A DNA stretch of 64,000 bases from Actinomycetota bacterium (GTDB lineage: Bacteria > Actinomycetota > Acidimicrobiia > Acidimicrobiales > CADCSY01), in the NCBI GenBank assembly GCA_004366205.1, contig SIRW01000022.1, forward strand, positions 1-64,000, in the 5' to 3' direction. This document shows, one piece after another, positions 25,961 to 36,127 of this stretch. The notes beneath the pieces are model-generated. The model searched no databases. It was not told where the DNA came from and worked only from the letters and a program-made list of their open reading frames with translations. How positions within the stretch are numbered: the stretch's first letter is position 1; each line of letters starts with the position of its first letter. The position numbers were made by a program, and so were the translations under genes.

Positions 25961-27121
25961 GTGAACCTGCTCGACCTGCTCGTCGTCTCGATGCTCCTCG
26001 CCGCCGCCCTCGGCGGCTGGCGCCTCGGGTTCTTCGCCCGCGTGGCGTCGTGGGTCGGCATGGCCGCCGGCCTGCTGGTCATGGCCCGGCTCCTGCCCGC
26101 CGTCCTCGAGGCGCTGCAGGGCGCCGACCCGGCCTCCCGCATGATCCTCGCCGTGGGCCTGCTGCTCGGCGCCGCCTTCGCCGGGCAGGCCCTCGGCCTG
26201 GTGATCGGGGCGAAGCTGCACCTGGCGATCCCCGGACCGGGCCGCTCCCTGGACCGGGCGGGGGGCGCGGTCGCCGGGGTCGTCGGCGTGCTGGTCGCCG
26301 TGTGGTTCCTGCTGCCGGCGATGGCCGACGTGCCCGGGACCATGGCCCGCCAGGCCCGCACGTCGACCGTGGCCGGCCTGATCGATCAGCTCGCCCCCCC
26401 GCCCCCCGACACCCTCCAGGCGCTGCGCCGCCTCGTCGGCGAGGCCGACTTCCCACAGGTGTTCCGGGGCTTCCAGGCCGCGCCCGACGTGGGTCCGCCG
26501 CCCGAGGACACCGGCCTGCCGCCGGACGTGATCGAGCGGGTGACGGCGTCGACGATGAAGGTCGAGGGCCGGGCGTGCAACCGGATCCAGGAGGGCAGCG
26601 GGTTCCTGGCGGGGCCGGGCGTGGTGGTCACCAACGCCCACGTCGTGGCCGGCCACGAGCGCACCGAGATCATCCGCCCCGACGGTCAGCGCGTGCAGGG
26701 GGTCGTGACCGTGTTCGACCCCGACCGCGACCTCGCGGTCGTGCGGGTGCCCGAGGGCCTGGCGCCGCCGCTGCCGCTGGGCGAGGGCGCCGTGGGCGTG
26801 GCGGGCGCGGTGTTCGGCTACCCCGGCGGGGGACCGCTGCGGATCGCCCCGTTCGAGATCCGCCAGGAGATCGACGCCGTCGGCCGCGACATCTACGACC
26901 GCAGCGACACCCGGCGGCGGGTGTTCGTGCTGGCGTCCGCGCTGCGACCCGGCGACTCGGGCGCCGCGCTGGTGAACCAGGCGGGTGTGGTGGTGGGCGT
27001 GGCCTTCGCCATCGCACCCGACCGGCCGGGGGTGAGCTACGCCGTGACCCACACCGAGCTCGGCGCCGTGCTCGCCGGCGACCTGAACACGCCCGCCGAC
27101 ACCGGCCCCTGCCTCCGCTGA
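25961..27121 (+). CDS. MarP-like membrane serine protease (CvpA-like domain + trypsin-like domain)
   Basis: N-terminal multi-TM segment; catalytic triad contexts VVVTNAHVVAG, DPDRDLAVVRV, LRPGDSGAALVNQ. Confidence 0.87.
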   Translation: MNLLDLLVVSMLLAAALGGWRLGFFARVASWVGMAAGLLVMARLLPAVLEALQGADPASRMILAVGLLLGAAFAGQALGLVIGAKLHLAIPGPGRSLDRAGGAVAGVVGVLVAVWFLLPAMADVPGTMARQARTSTVAGLIDQLAPPPPDTLQALRRLVGEADFPQVFRGFQAAPDVGPPPEDTGLPPDVIERVTASTMKVEGRACNRIQEGSGFLAGPGVVVTNAHVVAGHERTEIIRPDGQRVQGVVTVFDPDRDLAVVRVPEGLAPPLPLGEGAVGVAGAVFGYPGGGPLRIAPFEIRQEIDAVGRDIYDRSDTRRRVFVLASALRPGDSGAALVNQAGVVVGVAFAIAPDRPGVSYAVTHTELGAVLAGDLNTPADTGPCLR

Positions 27122-27203
27122 GCATCGCCCGTTCCCGGGGCGGCCCCGTCACCTGATCGTCACTTGACGTTCCGTCCGCTGGTGCGGACAGTGCACCGCG
27201 ACG

Positions 27204-28835
27204 GTGGTGGGCGGCGGGCGGGAGGTGGCGATGGCAGGCGGGCGGTGGATGGCGGGGCGCCCGCACGACCCCGGCGGGGTCGGGCCCGGGCGAGGCAGGT
27301 GGGCGCGACGGGGGACCCGGGACGGCACGGGGGCTGGATCGCGCCTCGCCCGGCGGCGGGCGGCGCTCGCGGCGGTGGCCGCCGCCGCCGCGCTCGTGGT
27401 GCCGGCAGGCGACGGGGCCGGCGCCGCCTTCCGGCCGACCGGCGTGGGCGACCTGCCGGGGCCCCACCAGGGCACGACCCAGGCCGTCGTCGCCCTCACC
27501 TTCGACGACGGGCCCCACCCGGTCTGGACGCCGGCGGTGCTCGACGTGCTCGACCGCTACGGCGTGCCCGCCACGTTCTTCCCGATCGGCAGCCTCGCCG
27601 AGCGCCACCCCGACATCGTGCGCCGGGTCGTGGCCGAGGGCCACGCCCTGGGCAACCACACCTGGAGCCACCGGGACCTGACCCGGCTGCCGGCGGGCGC
27701 GTGGCCGGGCGAGGTCGACCGCGCCACCCGGCACCTGGCGGCGCTCGCCGGCCAGCCCGTGACCTGCCTGCGCCCGCCGTTCGGGGCGACGAGCGCCGGC
27801 GTGCGCTCCCAGCTCGCCGCCCGCGGGCTGACCGAGGCGCTCTGGACCCACGACACCCGGGACTTCCGTCGGCCCGGGGTGGACGTCATCGTCACGGAAG
27901 CCCTGCGCGACCTGCGGCCGGGTTCGGTGATCCTGTTCCACGACGGTCCCGGGGACCGCAGCCAGACCGTGGCGGCACTACCGCGCGTCATCGAGGGCAT
28001 CCGGGCCCGCGGGTTCCGGATCGTGCCGGTCTGCGGGACCGCCGCCCGGGGCCCGGAGCGCCCGGCGGTCGCGCCGTTCGGCCCGGTGGGCGTGGGCGAC
28101 CGCAGCGCGGGGGTGGTGTCGGCCGGCCGGCTGGTGGGGATGGCGGCGTCACCGTCGGGCCGGGGGTACTGGCTGGCGGCCGCCGACGGCGGCGTGTTCA
28201 CCTACGGGGACGCCGCCTTCCACGGCTCCGCCGGCGGCCTCCGCCTCGCCGCCCCCGTCGTGGGCATCGCCGCCACCCCCACCGGGCGCGGGTACCGGCT
28301 GGCGGCCGCCGACGGCGGGGTGTTCACCTACGGCGACGCCGCCTACCGGGGTGGCCTCGGGCACGTGCAGCTGAACGCCCCGATCGTGGGCATCGCCTCC
28401 ACGCCGGGCGGCGGGGGCTACTGGCTCGTGGGGGCCGACGGCGGCGTGTTCACCTACGGGGACGCCACCTTCCACGGCAGCCTCGGCCACGTCCGCCTCG
28501 CCGCACCCATCGTCGGCGTCGCCACCACACCGACCGGCCGCGGCTACTGGCTGGCGGCTGCGGACGGCGGGGTCTTCACCTTCGGGGACGCTCGCTTCCA
28601 CGGCAGCCTCGGCCACGTCCGCCTCGCCGCACCCATCGTGGGCATCGCCGCCACACCTCCTGGGTGGCGGGAGGGGTCGGGCGGGGGGTACTGGCTGGCC
28701 GGCGCCGACGGCGGCGTCTTCACCTTCGGGGATGCGCCGTTCCAGGGCTCCCGTGCCGGCTCCGGGGTGAGCCATCGCGCCATCATCCCCTCACCCCAGG
28801 GCGGCTACTGGCTCCTCGGCGCCCGCCCCGCCTGA
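27204..28835 (+). CDS. Polysaccharide deacetylase (NodB-type) with C-terminal [14 protein letters not shown] repeats
   Basis: [50 protein letters not shown]; five C-terminal repeats of the form [39 protein letters not shown]. Confidence 0.85.
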   Translation: MVGGGREVAMAGGRWMAGRPHDPGGVGPGRGRWARRGTRDGTGAGSRLARRRAALAAVAAAAALVVPAGDGAGAAFRPTGVGDLPGPHQGTTQAVVALTFDDGPHPVWTPAVLDVLDRYGVPATFFPIGSLAERHPDIVRRVVAEGHALGNHTWSHRDLTRLPAGAWPGEVDRATRHLAALAGQPVTCLRPPFGATSAGVRSQLAARGLTEALWTHDTRDFRRPGVDVIVTEALRDLRPGSVILFHDGPGDRSQTVAALPRVIEGIRARGFRIVPVCGTAARGPERPAVAPFGPVGVGDRSAGVVSAGRLVGMAASPSGRGYWLAAADGGVFTYGDAAFHGSAGGLRLAAPVVGIAATPTGRGYRLAAADGGVFTYGDAAYRGGLGHVQLNAPIVGIASTPGGGGYWLVGADGGVFTYGDATFHGSLGHVRLAAPIVGVATTPTGRGYWLAAADGGVFTFGDARFHGSLGHVRLAAPIVGIAATPPGWREGSGGGYWLAGADGGVFTFGDAPFQGSRAGSGVSHRAIIPSPQGGYWLLGARPA

Positions 28836-28855
28836 CCGGCGCACCACCTCGACCG

Positions 28856-29094
28856 TTCTGGGTACGCCAGGTTTCGCCATCGTGGAACCGGCGCGTACCA
28901 GAACGGGGAACGCGGCGTTCTGGGTACGCCAGGTTTCGCCATCGTGGAACCGGCGCGTACCAGAACGGGGAACGCGGCGTTCTGGGTACGCCAGGTCTCG
29001 CCATCGTGGAACCGGCGCGTACCAGAACCGGGAACGCGGCGTTCTGGGTACGCCAGGTTTCGCCATCGTGGAACCGGCGCGTACCAGAACGGGG
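28856..29094. repeat. Tandem array of four 53-nt hairpin units with 9-nt spacers (62-bp period)
   Basis: TTCTGGGTACGCCAGGTTTCGCCATCGTGGAACCGGCGCGTACCAGAACGGGG starts at 28856, 28918, 28980 and 29042; spacer aacgcggcg. Unit 3 differs at two positions (gTCtcg, aaCcggg). Each unit is an imperfect palindrome. Confidence 0.97.
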
Positions 29095-29152
29095 AGGGGA
29101 GGACGCGGGGCGCGGCGAGCGGCGGACGAGCGCGACGGGGGCCGGACGCGCA

Positions 29153-29178
29153 GGAACCCCCGGCGGAGCGGGGGTTCC
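29153..29178. terminator. GC-rich perfect hairpin between convergent genes
   Basis: GGAACCCCCG-GCGGAG-CGGGGGTTCC: 10-bp perfect stem, 6-nt loop, no U tract; lies between the 27204 CDS (+) and the ferredoxin (-). Confidence 0.6.
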
Positions 29179-29230
29179 CGGCGCGCAGCCGGCCCGAGGG
29201 GGGAGCGGGCGCTGCGGGTCGAGTGGCCGG

Positions 29231-29473
29231 TCAGTCGACCTCGATGAAGATGCACTCGCCGGGGCACTCCTCGGCGGACTCGATGACCGCCTCCTCCTGC
29301 CCGGCGGGCACGTTGGCGAGGCCCTCGGCGCCGCCGGGGTCGCTGAAGACCTTGTCACCCTCCTTGACGTAGGCCAAGCCGTCGTCGAGGAGCGTGAACA
29401 CGTCAGGAGCGATCTCCTCGCACAGGCCGTCACCCGTGCAGAGATCCTGGTCGATCCAGACCTTCATGCCCAT
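29231..29473 (-). CDS. Ferredoxin
   Basis: [39 protein letters not shown]...[14 protein letters not shown]; CxxxxxC...CxxxC spacing of actinobacterial single-cluster ferredoxins. Confidence 0.88.
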   Translation of the reverse strand: MGMKVWIDQDLCTGDGLCEEIAPDVFTLLDDGLAYVKEGDKVFSDPGGAEGLANVPAGQEEAVIESAEECPGECIFIEVD

Positions 29474-29680
29474 GCGGCTGCACCCTTCCTTCGTGCTCGG
29501 TTCCCGGTGGCTCCGGGGTGGTCGATCTCGCTCTTTCAATTTACCCGGTACCGACGGGGGAAACCCAACTTTGCCGTGAGACGTCCGGCACGTCCCCCGG
29601 CACGTCGCAGGCACGGCTCCGCCCGCTCGGTGGGACACCGGTGTATCGTCGCCGATGAGGGCGACCAGGAGGTGGCCTCG

Positions 29681-31447
29681 GTGGCAGATGCGGAGACCGA
29701 ACGACGACTCGCCGAGCAGGAGAGCGAGCTGGCCGAGCTGCGCCAGCACGCCAAGGTGCTCGAGGAGGAGGTCGTCTCGCTGCGCCGGCGGCTCCAGGAG
29801 GCGCCCAAGCGGGTGCGCACCCTCGAGGAGCGCCTGCTCGAGACGAAGGGCCAGCTCGCCCAGGCCGTCTCGCAGAACGAGAAGCTGACCTACACGCTGC
29901 GTGAGGCCCGCGAGCACATCGCCGCGCTGCGCGAGGAGGTCGAGAAGCTCACCCAGCCGCCCGCCGCCTACGGCACCCTCATCGGCCACAACGACGACGG
30001 CTCGGTCGACGTGTTCTCCGGCGGCCGCAAGATGCGGGTGGCCGTGCACCCCGACCTCACCGAGGCCGACCTGCCCCGGGGGGCCGAGGTCGTGCTGAAC
30101 GAGTCGCTCAACGTCGTGCTCGCCCGGTCCGCCGAGCGAGCCGGCGAGGTCGTGGTCCTCAAGGAGGTCATGAACGGCCAGAACCGGGCGATCATCGTGG
30201 GACGGGCCGACGAGGAGCGCGTCGTCGAGCTCAGCGACGCGCTCGTCGGCACGCCCCTGCGCGCCGGCGACCACGTGCTGATGGACCCCCGGTCGGGGCT
30301 GCTGCTCGAGCGCCTGCCCCGGCCCGAGGTCGAAGAGCTCGTGCTCGAGGAGGTCCCCGACATCGCCTACGCCGACGTGGGCGGCCTCGACGACCAGATC
30401 GAGCAGATCATCGACGCCGTCGAGCTGCCCTTCGTGCACCAGGCGCTCTTCGCCGAGTACCGGCTGCCCGCGCCCAAGGGCATCCTGCTGTACGGCCCGC
30501 CCGGCTGCGGCAAGACGCTCATCGCCAAGGCCGTGGCCAACTCCCTGGCCAAGAAGGTGGCCGAGGTGTCGGGCGACGCCAACGCCCGCAGCTTCTTCCT
30601 CAACATCAAGGGCCCCGAGCTGCTCAACAAGTACGTGGGGGAGACCGAGCGCCAGATCCGCCTGGTCTTCCAGCGGGCCCGGGAGAAGTCCGAGGAAGGC
30701 TGGCCCGTCATCGTGTTCTTCGACGAGATGGACTCGCTGTTCCGCACCCGGGGCACGGGCATCAGCTCCGACATGGAGTCCACCATCGTCCCGCAGCTCC
30801 TCGCCGAGATCGATGGCGTCGAGGCGCTGAAGAACGTCATCGTCATCGGCGCGTCCAACCGTGAGGACCTGATCGACCCCGCCATCCTGCGACCGGGCCG
30901 GCTCGACGTGAAGATCAAGATCGAGCGGCCCGACGAGGAGGCCGCCGCCCAGATCTTCGCCCGCTACCTCACCCCCGACCTGCCCATCGACGCCGGCGAG
31001 GTGGCCACGCTCGGCGGCGGCGACCCGGGCAAGGCGGTGCAGGCGATGATCGAGCAGACCGTCGCCGAGATGTACAAGACCGACGACCGGAACCGGTTCC
31101 TCGAGGTCACCTACCAGAACGGCGACAAGGAGGTCCTGTTCTTCAAGGACTTCTCCTCGGGCGCCATGATCGAGAACATCGTGCGCCGCGCGAAGAAGCT
31201 CGCCATCAAGCGCCAGATCGCGGGCGGGGCCGTCGGCATCCGCACCGACGACCTCGTCGCCTCGATCCACCAGGAGTACAAGGAGCACGAGGACCTGCCC
31301 AACACGACCAACCCGGACGACTGGGCGAAGATCTCGGGGAAGAAGGGCGAGCGGATCGTCTACGTGCGCACCCTCATCACCAGCGGCGAGGAGGAGGCCC
31401 ACGGCGGCCGGTCCATCGAACGGGTGGCGACCGGCCAGTACCTGTGA
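29681..31447 (+). CDS. mpa: Proteasome-associated AAA ATPase (Mpa/ARC)
   Basis: Coiled-coil N-terminus, AAA Walker [54 protein letters not shown]-terminal GQYL (Tyr-containing tail). AGGAGG precedes GTG 29681. Confidence 0.95.
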   Translation: MADAETERRLAEQESELAELRQHAKVLEEEVVSLRRRLQEAPKRVRTLEERLLETKGQLAQAVSQNEKLTYTLREAREHIAALREEVEKLTQPPAAYGTLIGHNDDGSVDVFSGGRKMRVAVHPDLTEADLPRGAEVVLNESLNVVLARSAERAGEVVVLKEVMNGQNRAIIVGRADEERVVELSDALVGTPLRAGDHVLMDPRSGLLLERLPRPEVEELVLEEVPDIAYADVGGLDDQIEQIIDAVELPFVHQALFAEYRLPAPKGILLYGPPGCGKTLIAKAVANSLAKKVAEVSGDANARSFFLNIKGPELLNKYVGETERQIRLVFQRAREKSEEGWPVIVFFDEMDSLFRTRGTGISSDMESTIVPQLLAEIDGVEALKNVIVIGASNREDLIDPAILRPGRLDVKIKIERPDEEAAAQIFARYLTPDLPIDAGEVATLGGGDPGKAVQAMIEQTVAEMYKTDDRNRFLEVTYQNGDKEVLFFKDFSSGAMIENIVRRAKKLAIKRQIAGGAVGIRTDDLVASIHQEYKEHEDLPNTTNPDDWAKISGKKGERIVYVRTLITSGEEEAHGGRSIERVATGQYL

Positions 31448-31465
31448 GCCTGTAGCGTCGCGAGC

Positions 31466-32980
31466 GTGGCGATCCGCAAGGTCCTGGGCATCGAGACGGA
31501 GTACGGGATCGTGCTGCGCGGCGCCGGCGAGTCGAACCCGATCGCCGCGTCGTCGCTCCTGATCAACGCCTACGTGTCCGCGTCCGGGCAGTCGGGCGCC
31601 CGCGAGCCCGAGGCGAAGGTGGGCTGGGACTTCGAGGACGAGACCCCCGGCAAGGACGCCCGCGGCTTCGCTGCCGAGGGCGCGCTCGCGCCCGAGGTCG
31701 AGACGCACCTGGTGAACGTCGTGCTCACCAACGGCGCCCGCTACTACGTCGATCACGCCCACCCCGAGCTGTCGGTGCCCGAGTGCGCCACCGTGGACGA
31801 GGCCGTCACCTACGACCGGGCGGGCGAGGAGATCCTCGTCCGCTCCATGGCAGCGGCCCGCAGCCTGCTCGCCCCCGACCAGGAGATCGTGGTCTACAAG
31901 AACAACTCCGACGGCAAGGGCAACTCCTACGGCTGCCACGAGAACTACCTCGTCGACCGGGCGGTGCCGTTCTCTCGCATCGTCACCCACGTGCTGCCGC
32001 ACTTCGTCACCCGCCAGATCTTCACGGGGTCCGGGAAGGTGGGCTCCGAGGCGACCGGCGCGACCAACGACGAGGTGCCCTACCAGCTCACGCAGCGGGC
32101 CGACTTCTTCGAGGAGGAGGTCGGGCTCGAGACCACGCTGAAGCGCCCCATCGTCAACACCCGCGACGAACCCCACGCGGACGCCCAGAAGTACCGGCGC
32201 CTGCACGTCATCGTGGGCGACGCCAACATGGCCGAGGTCGCCACGTTCCTGAAGCTCGGGACCACCGCGATCGTCCTGGCGATGATCGAGGACGACGAGC
32301 TGCCCCGTGAGCTCACGCCCGCCGCCCCGGTGGCGGCGATCCGCGCCGTGTCCCACGACCTGACCCTGCGCCGGCCCATCGAGCTGGCCGACGGAAGCAC
32401 CATGACCGCGCTCGAGATCCAGTGGGAGTACTACGACCGGGCCCGCAAGTACGCCGAGGCCCACGGCCTCGAGGACGCCGTGGGCGAAGCGGTCGGCGCC
32501 GAGGTCCTCCGCCGCTGGGAGGAGGTGCTGACCGGCCTCGAGTCCGACCCGGCGAGCGTGGCCGGCCAGGTCGACTGGGTGGCCAAGCACCGCCTGCTCG
32601 ACGCCTACGCCGCCCGCCACGGGCTCGACTGGGGCGACGCCCGGCTCGCGGCCATGGCGCTGCAGTACCACGACCTGCGGCCCGAGCGCTGCCTGGCCCG
32701 CCGGGTCGGGCTCGAGCGGATCACCACCGACGCGGCTGTCGAGACGGCCGTCAGCGAACCGCCACCCTCGACCCGGGCCTACTTCCGGGGCAAGTGCCTG
32801 CAGCGGTGGGCGAGCAGCATCGTGGCCGCCAACTGGGACTCGCTGGTGTTCGACATCGGCGGCGACCCGCTCCGGCGGGTCCCGATGATGGAACCCCTGC
32901 GGGGAACCGCCGCGCATGTCGATACGTTGTTGGAGGAGTGCGCGACGCCCGCCGAGCTGCTGGAACGGCTGGGCTCGTAG
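31466..32980 (+). CDS. dop: Pup deamidase/depupylase Dop
   Basis: [57 protein letters not shown]; Dop-specific insertion region near the N-terminus. Confidence 0.95.
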   Translation: MAIRKVLGIETEYGIVLRGAGESNPIAASSLLINAYVSASGQSGAREPEAKVGWDFEDETPGKDARGFAAEGALAPEVETHLVNVVLTNGARYYVDHAHPELSVPECATVDEAVTYDRAGEEILVRSMAAARSLLAPDQEIVVYKNNSDGKGNSYGCHENYLVDRAVPFSRIVTHVLPHFVTRQIFTGSGKVGSEATGATNDEVPYQLTQRADFFEEEVGLETTLKRPIVNTRDEPHADAQKYRRLHVIVGDANMAEVATFLKLGTTAIVLAMIEDDELPRELTPAAPVAAIRAVSHDLTLRRPIELADGSTMTALEIQWEYYDRARKYAEAHGLEDAVGEAVGAEVLRRWEEVLTGLESDPASVAGQVDWVAKHRLLDAYAARHGLDWGDARLAAMALQYHDLRPERCLARRVGLERITTDAAVETAVSEPPPSTRAYFRGKCLQRWASSIVAANWDSLVFDIGGDPLRRVPMMEPLRGTAAHVDTLLEECATPAELLERLGS

Positions 32981-33012
32981 CAGGTACGCGAGCGACGAGG
33001 TGATGCAGCACC

Positions 33013-33207
33013 ATGGCCGAACGAGAGCAGAAGAAGAAGCAAGCCCCCGCCCGCCAGGACGAGGTCGTCGAGGACGCCCCCGTCAAGTCCGAGCAGGGCG
33101 AGAAGATCAAGGCCGAGATCGACGATCTCCTGGACGAGATCGACGACGTGCTCGAGACCAACGCCGAGGACTTCGTGCGCTCATACGTGCAGAAGGGCGG
33201 ACAGTAG
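33013..33207 (+). CDS. pup: Prokaryotic ubiquitin-like protein Pup
   Basis: [17 protein letters not shown]...[36 protein letters not shown]-terminal GGQ. Confidence 0.98.
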   Translation: MAEREQKKKQAPARQDEVVEDAPVKSEQGEKIKAEIDDLLDEIDDVLETNAEDFVRSYVQKGGQ

Positions 33208-33307
33208 GGTCCGCTGGCCGCCCCGCTCCCCGCAACCCCCCGCCGGCAGGCGGCGTTGTCGAACCGCCGGGACTGAGCGCCGGGACGGGCGGCTAGCCTC
33301 GCCGGCG

Positions 33308-34180
33308 ATGGCTTTCCCGTTCTTCACCCCGGGCGACGACCCCGGTCCGAGCTTCGCCGAGCTCCTCCGGCGCACCGGTGCGGCCCCCCCCGACCCCGCC
33401 GGCGGGTCCCGGCCGACCACCCACGCCCACGGTACCTCGCCGTTGCCGCTCACCCACGGCACCACGGTGGTCGCGGTCCGCTACGCCGACGGCGTGGTGA
33501 TGGCCGGCGACCGCCGGGCGACCTCGGGCCACCTGATCGCCCACCGCACGATGGAGAAGGTGTTCCCCGCCGACGCCCACTCGGGCGTCGCCATCGCCGG
33601 GGCGGCCGGGCCCGCGGTCGAGATGGTGCGCCTGTTCCAGCTGCAGCTCGAGCACTACGAGAAGGTCGAGGGGACGGCGCTCAGCCTGGAGGGCAAGGCC
33701 AACCAGCTCTCCCAGATGATGCGCAGCCACCTGCCCGCCGCCCTGCAGGGCTTCGTGGTCATACCCCTGTTCGCCGGCTACGACCTGCGCCGGGGCCAGG
33801 GGCGCCTGTTCCAGTACGACGTCACCGGCGGCCGCTACGAGGAGCAGAACTTCGCCACCACCGGCTCGGGCAGCCTGCACGCCGGCACGGTCATCAAGCT
33901 GGGCTGGCGCGCCGACCTGTCCCGCGACGACGCCATCGACCTGTTGATCAAGGCGTTGTTCCAGGCCGCCGACGAGGACTCCGCCACCGGTGGCCCCGAC
34001 CTGGTGCGGGGCATCTACCCCACGATGGCGACGATCACGGAGCGGGGCTTCGAGCACCTCGAGGAGTCCGAGGTGGCCGCTCGCTTCCGGGCGCTGGTCG
34101 ACGACCTGTCGACGCCGGAGAGCCCCACGGCGCACGGCGCGACCCCGACGATGGGCCTCGGCCCCCACGGCGAGGGCTGA
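33308..34180 (+). CDS. prcB: 20S proteasome subunit beta
   Basis: Propeptide then GTTVVAVRYADGVVMAGDRRATSGHLIAHRTMEKVFPADAHSGVAIAGAAG. Confidence 0.96.
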   Translation: MAFPFFTPGDDPGPSFAELLRRTGAAPPDPAGGSRPTTHAHGTSPLPLTHGTTVVAVRYADGVVMAGDRRATSGHLIAHRTMEKVFPADAHSGVAIAGAAGPAVEMVRLFQLQLEHYEKVEGTALSLEGKANQLSQMMRSHLPAALQGFVVIPLFAGYDLRRGQGRLFQYDVTGGRYEEQNFATTGSGSLHAGTVIKLGWRADLSRDDAIDLLIKALFQAADEDSATGGPDLVRGIYPTMATITERGFEHLEESEVAARFRALVDDLSTPESPTAHGATPTMGLGPHGEG

Positions 34181-34183
34181 CCG

Positions 34184-34897
34184 ATGGCCATGCCCTTCTA
34201 CGTCGCACCCGAGCAGGTGATGAAGGACCGGGCCGACTACGCCCGCAAGGGCATCGCCCGGGGCCGCAGCCTGGCCGCGCTCATCTACGCCGACGGCGTG
34301 CTGATCTGCGCCGAGAACACCTCCAGCACGCTGCGGAAGGTGAGCGAGATCTACGACCGCATCGCCTTCGCCGGGGTCGGCAAGTACAACGAGTTCGACC
34401 AGCTGCGGATCGCCGGGGTGCGCGCCGCGGATCTCAAGGGCTACACGTTCAGCCGCGAGGACGTCGACGCCCGCAGCCTCGCCAACCAGTACGCCCAGAT
34501 CCTCGGCCAGGTCTTCACCCACGAGATGAAGCCCATGGAGGTCGAGATCCTCGTGGCCGAGGTCGGCGTCGACGGGGCGCCCGACCAGCTGTTCCACATC
34601 CTCTACGACGGCACCGTCGTGGACGAGGCCGACTTCACCGTGCTCGGGGGCGAGGCCGAGACCATCGCCGAGCGCCTCCAGGGAGCGTGGCAGGCGGGCA
34701 TGGCCCGCGACGACGCGCTGCGGGCGGCGGTCAGCGCCCTCGCGGGCCCCGACCGGACCCTGACCAGCGCCGAGCTCGAGGTCGCCGTGCTCGACCGGGG
34801 CAACGGCCGCCGGGCCTTCCGGCGCCTCACCGACGCCGAGATCGACGCCGCCCTCGGTGCCCCTGCCGGCGCCGGCGGCGCCAGCGGCGACGGCTGA
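34184..34897 (+). CDS. prcA: 20S proteasome subunit alpha
   Basis: MPFYVAPEQVMKDRADYARKGIARGRSLAALIYADGVLICAENTSSTLRKVSEIYDRIAFAGVGKYNEFDQLR. Confidence 0.96.
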   Translation: MAMPFYVAPEQVMKDRADYARKGIARGRSLAALIYADGVLICAENTSSTLRKVSEIYDRIAFAGVGKYNEFDQLRIAGVRAADLKGYTFSREDVDARSLANQYAQILGQVFTHEMKPMEVEILVAEVGVDGAPDQLFHILYDGTVVDEADFTVLGGEAETIAERLQGAWQAGMARDDALRAAVSALAGPDRTLTSAELEVAVLDRGNGRRAFRRLTDAEIDAALGAPAGAGGASGDG

Positions 34898-34930
34898 CCC
34901 AAAGACGTTCGCGCCCTCGGCGCGACCCGG

Positions 34931-35380
34931 TCAGGGCAGGAGCTGGCCGGCGGCGGCGCGCACGACGTCGGACAGGCTCGCTGCGAACGGCAGCAGCATG
35001 AAGGTGAGCACGACGACGGCGACGGCGACCTGCCAGCGGGGCCGGCGCGGCTCCCAGCCGGCGTCGTCGCGCGCGAGCTCGACCTCGACGGCGGCAACGG
35101 CGTCGTCGGCTGGCTCGCCGGCCGCGGCGGCGTCGAGGGCCGCCTCGTCGATGGCGAGGGCCTCGAACACGGCGTCGACCTCGTCGGCGAGCAGCACCTC
35201 CGACGCCGCCGCCAGCTGCGGCTCGGGCACCAGCACGGCCACCTCGCCGAGCGGGTAGGGGCCGTCGACCGCTCCCTGGAGCCGGCTGGCGATGCCTTCG
35301 GACTCGAGCCGGGCGGCCAGCACGCGGGCCTGGAACAGATCGGTCACACGGACGAGGGGGACGAGGCGGGCGCGCGACAC
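34931..35380 (-). CDS. Membrane protein with DUF2007-like N-terminal domain
   Basis: VSRARLVPLVRVTDLFQARVLAARLESEGIASRLQGAVDGPYPLGEVAVLVPEPQLAAASEVLLADE then a TM segment. Confidence 0.65.
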   Translation of the reverse strand: MSRARLVPLVRVTDLFQARVLAARLESEGIASRLQGAVDGPYPLGEVAVLVPEPQLAAASEVLLADEVDAVFEALAIDEAALDAAAAGEPADDAVAAVEVELARDDAGWEPRRPRWQVAVAVVVLTFMLLPFAASLSDVVRAAAGQLLP

Positions 35381-35458
35381 CGCCCCCACGCTACCGCCGG
35401 GAGCGGCGGCCGGCCCGGCGCGGCGCCGTCGCGCCGGTACCGTGGCCGGGGAGGGACG

Positions 35459-36061
35459 ATGGTGCCGACGGCCAGCGGACGGAGGGCGGCGGGCGCGCCC
35501 GGCGCCCCGCGGTCCCGGCTCGCGGCCGGCGGCGTCGCCGGACTGGTGGCCCTCGCCCTCGGCCTGGTCCTCGCCGTCCTGGTGCGCGACGCCGGCGAAC
35601 GTGGGGGGTCGCCGCCGGCCGGCGAGGCCCGCGACCGCCTGCGGGTGCCGCCCCGCGGTGAGGCCGTCGCCGAGGTGCTCGACGACGGCACACCCGTGTT
35701 CGTCGTGCACGCCCGGGCCGGGGACGTGTACGTGGTGGTCGCCGGGCTCGGCGCGGCCGGTGCCGGGCCCCGCAGCATCGACGAGGCGACGGTCGGGTGG
35801 TGCCCCCGGGCCCGGACCTTCGAGGACCCCGCCGCCGGCCACCTCTTCGACGCCCGGGGCCGGCCGCTCGGGGGCCATCCACCGGGTGGTCTGCCCCAGC
35901 TCCCTGTCGAGCGGCTCGACGAGCGCACCATCGCCGTGGGGCCGGGACCGGCCGTGCCCGCGGACGCCCGGCGGCCGGGCCAGCCGACCGGCCGGCCGTG
36001 CCTCGACGAGCCTCACCTGCTGGTCGTGCACGACGAGCTCGTCGTGCGCGCCTCGGGCTGA
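35459..36061 (+). CDS. Membrane-anchored protein with degenerate Rieske-like domain (tentative)
   Basis: N-terminal TM; FVVHARAGDVYVVVAG...WCPRARTFEDPAAGHLFDARGRPLGGHPPGGLPQLPVERLDERTIAVG resembles the FD..G..L.GPAP.PLP..PV Rieske tail but lacks the CxH/CxxH pair. Confidence 0.5.
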   Translation: MVPTASGRRAAGAPGAPRSRLAAGGVAGLVALALGLVLAVLVRDAGERGGSPPAGEARDRLRVPPRGEAVAEVLDDGTPVFVVHARAGDVYVVVAGLGAAGAGPRSIDEATVGWCPRARTFEDPAAGHLFDARGRPLGGHPPGGLPQLPVERLDERTIAVGPGPAVPADARRPGQPTGRPCLDEPHLLVVHDELVVRASG

Positions 36062-36127
36062 GCGGGCGTGGGGGGAGGGCCGGCGGTGGCTCCTGCTCGG
36101 ACCGGGGACCGGTACCGTGGTGGCGGC

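Noticed and set aside
28856-29094. CRISPR array
   Set aside because: The 9-nt 'spacers' are identical rather than unique, units are 53 nt palindromes, and there are no cas genes nearby.
28882-29247. ORFs across the 62-bp repeat array ([26 protein letters not shown]...)
   Set aside because: 62 is not a multiple of 3, so the repeat cycles through frames; all strands and frames look similarly open, as expected for repeat DNA rather than a gene.
33241-33270. GTTGTCGAAC shared with the 13E12 remnant at 48169, suggesting a second HNH fragment
   Set aside because: Reading all frames around 33.2 kb gives no TTQANGRPxCGFxNR-like peptide; a 10-mer match is easily chance.
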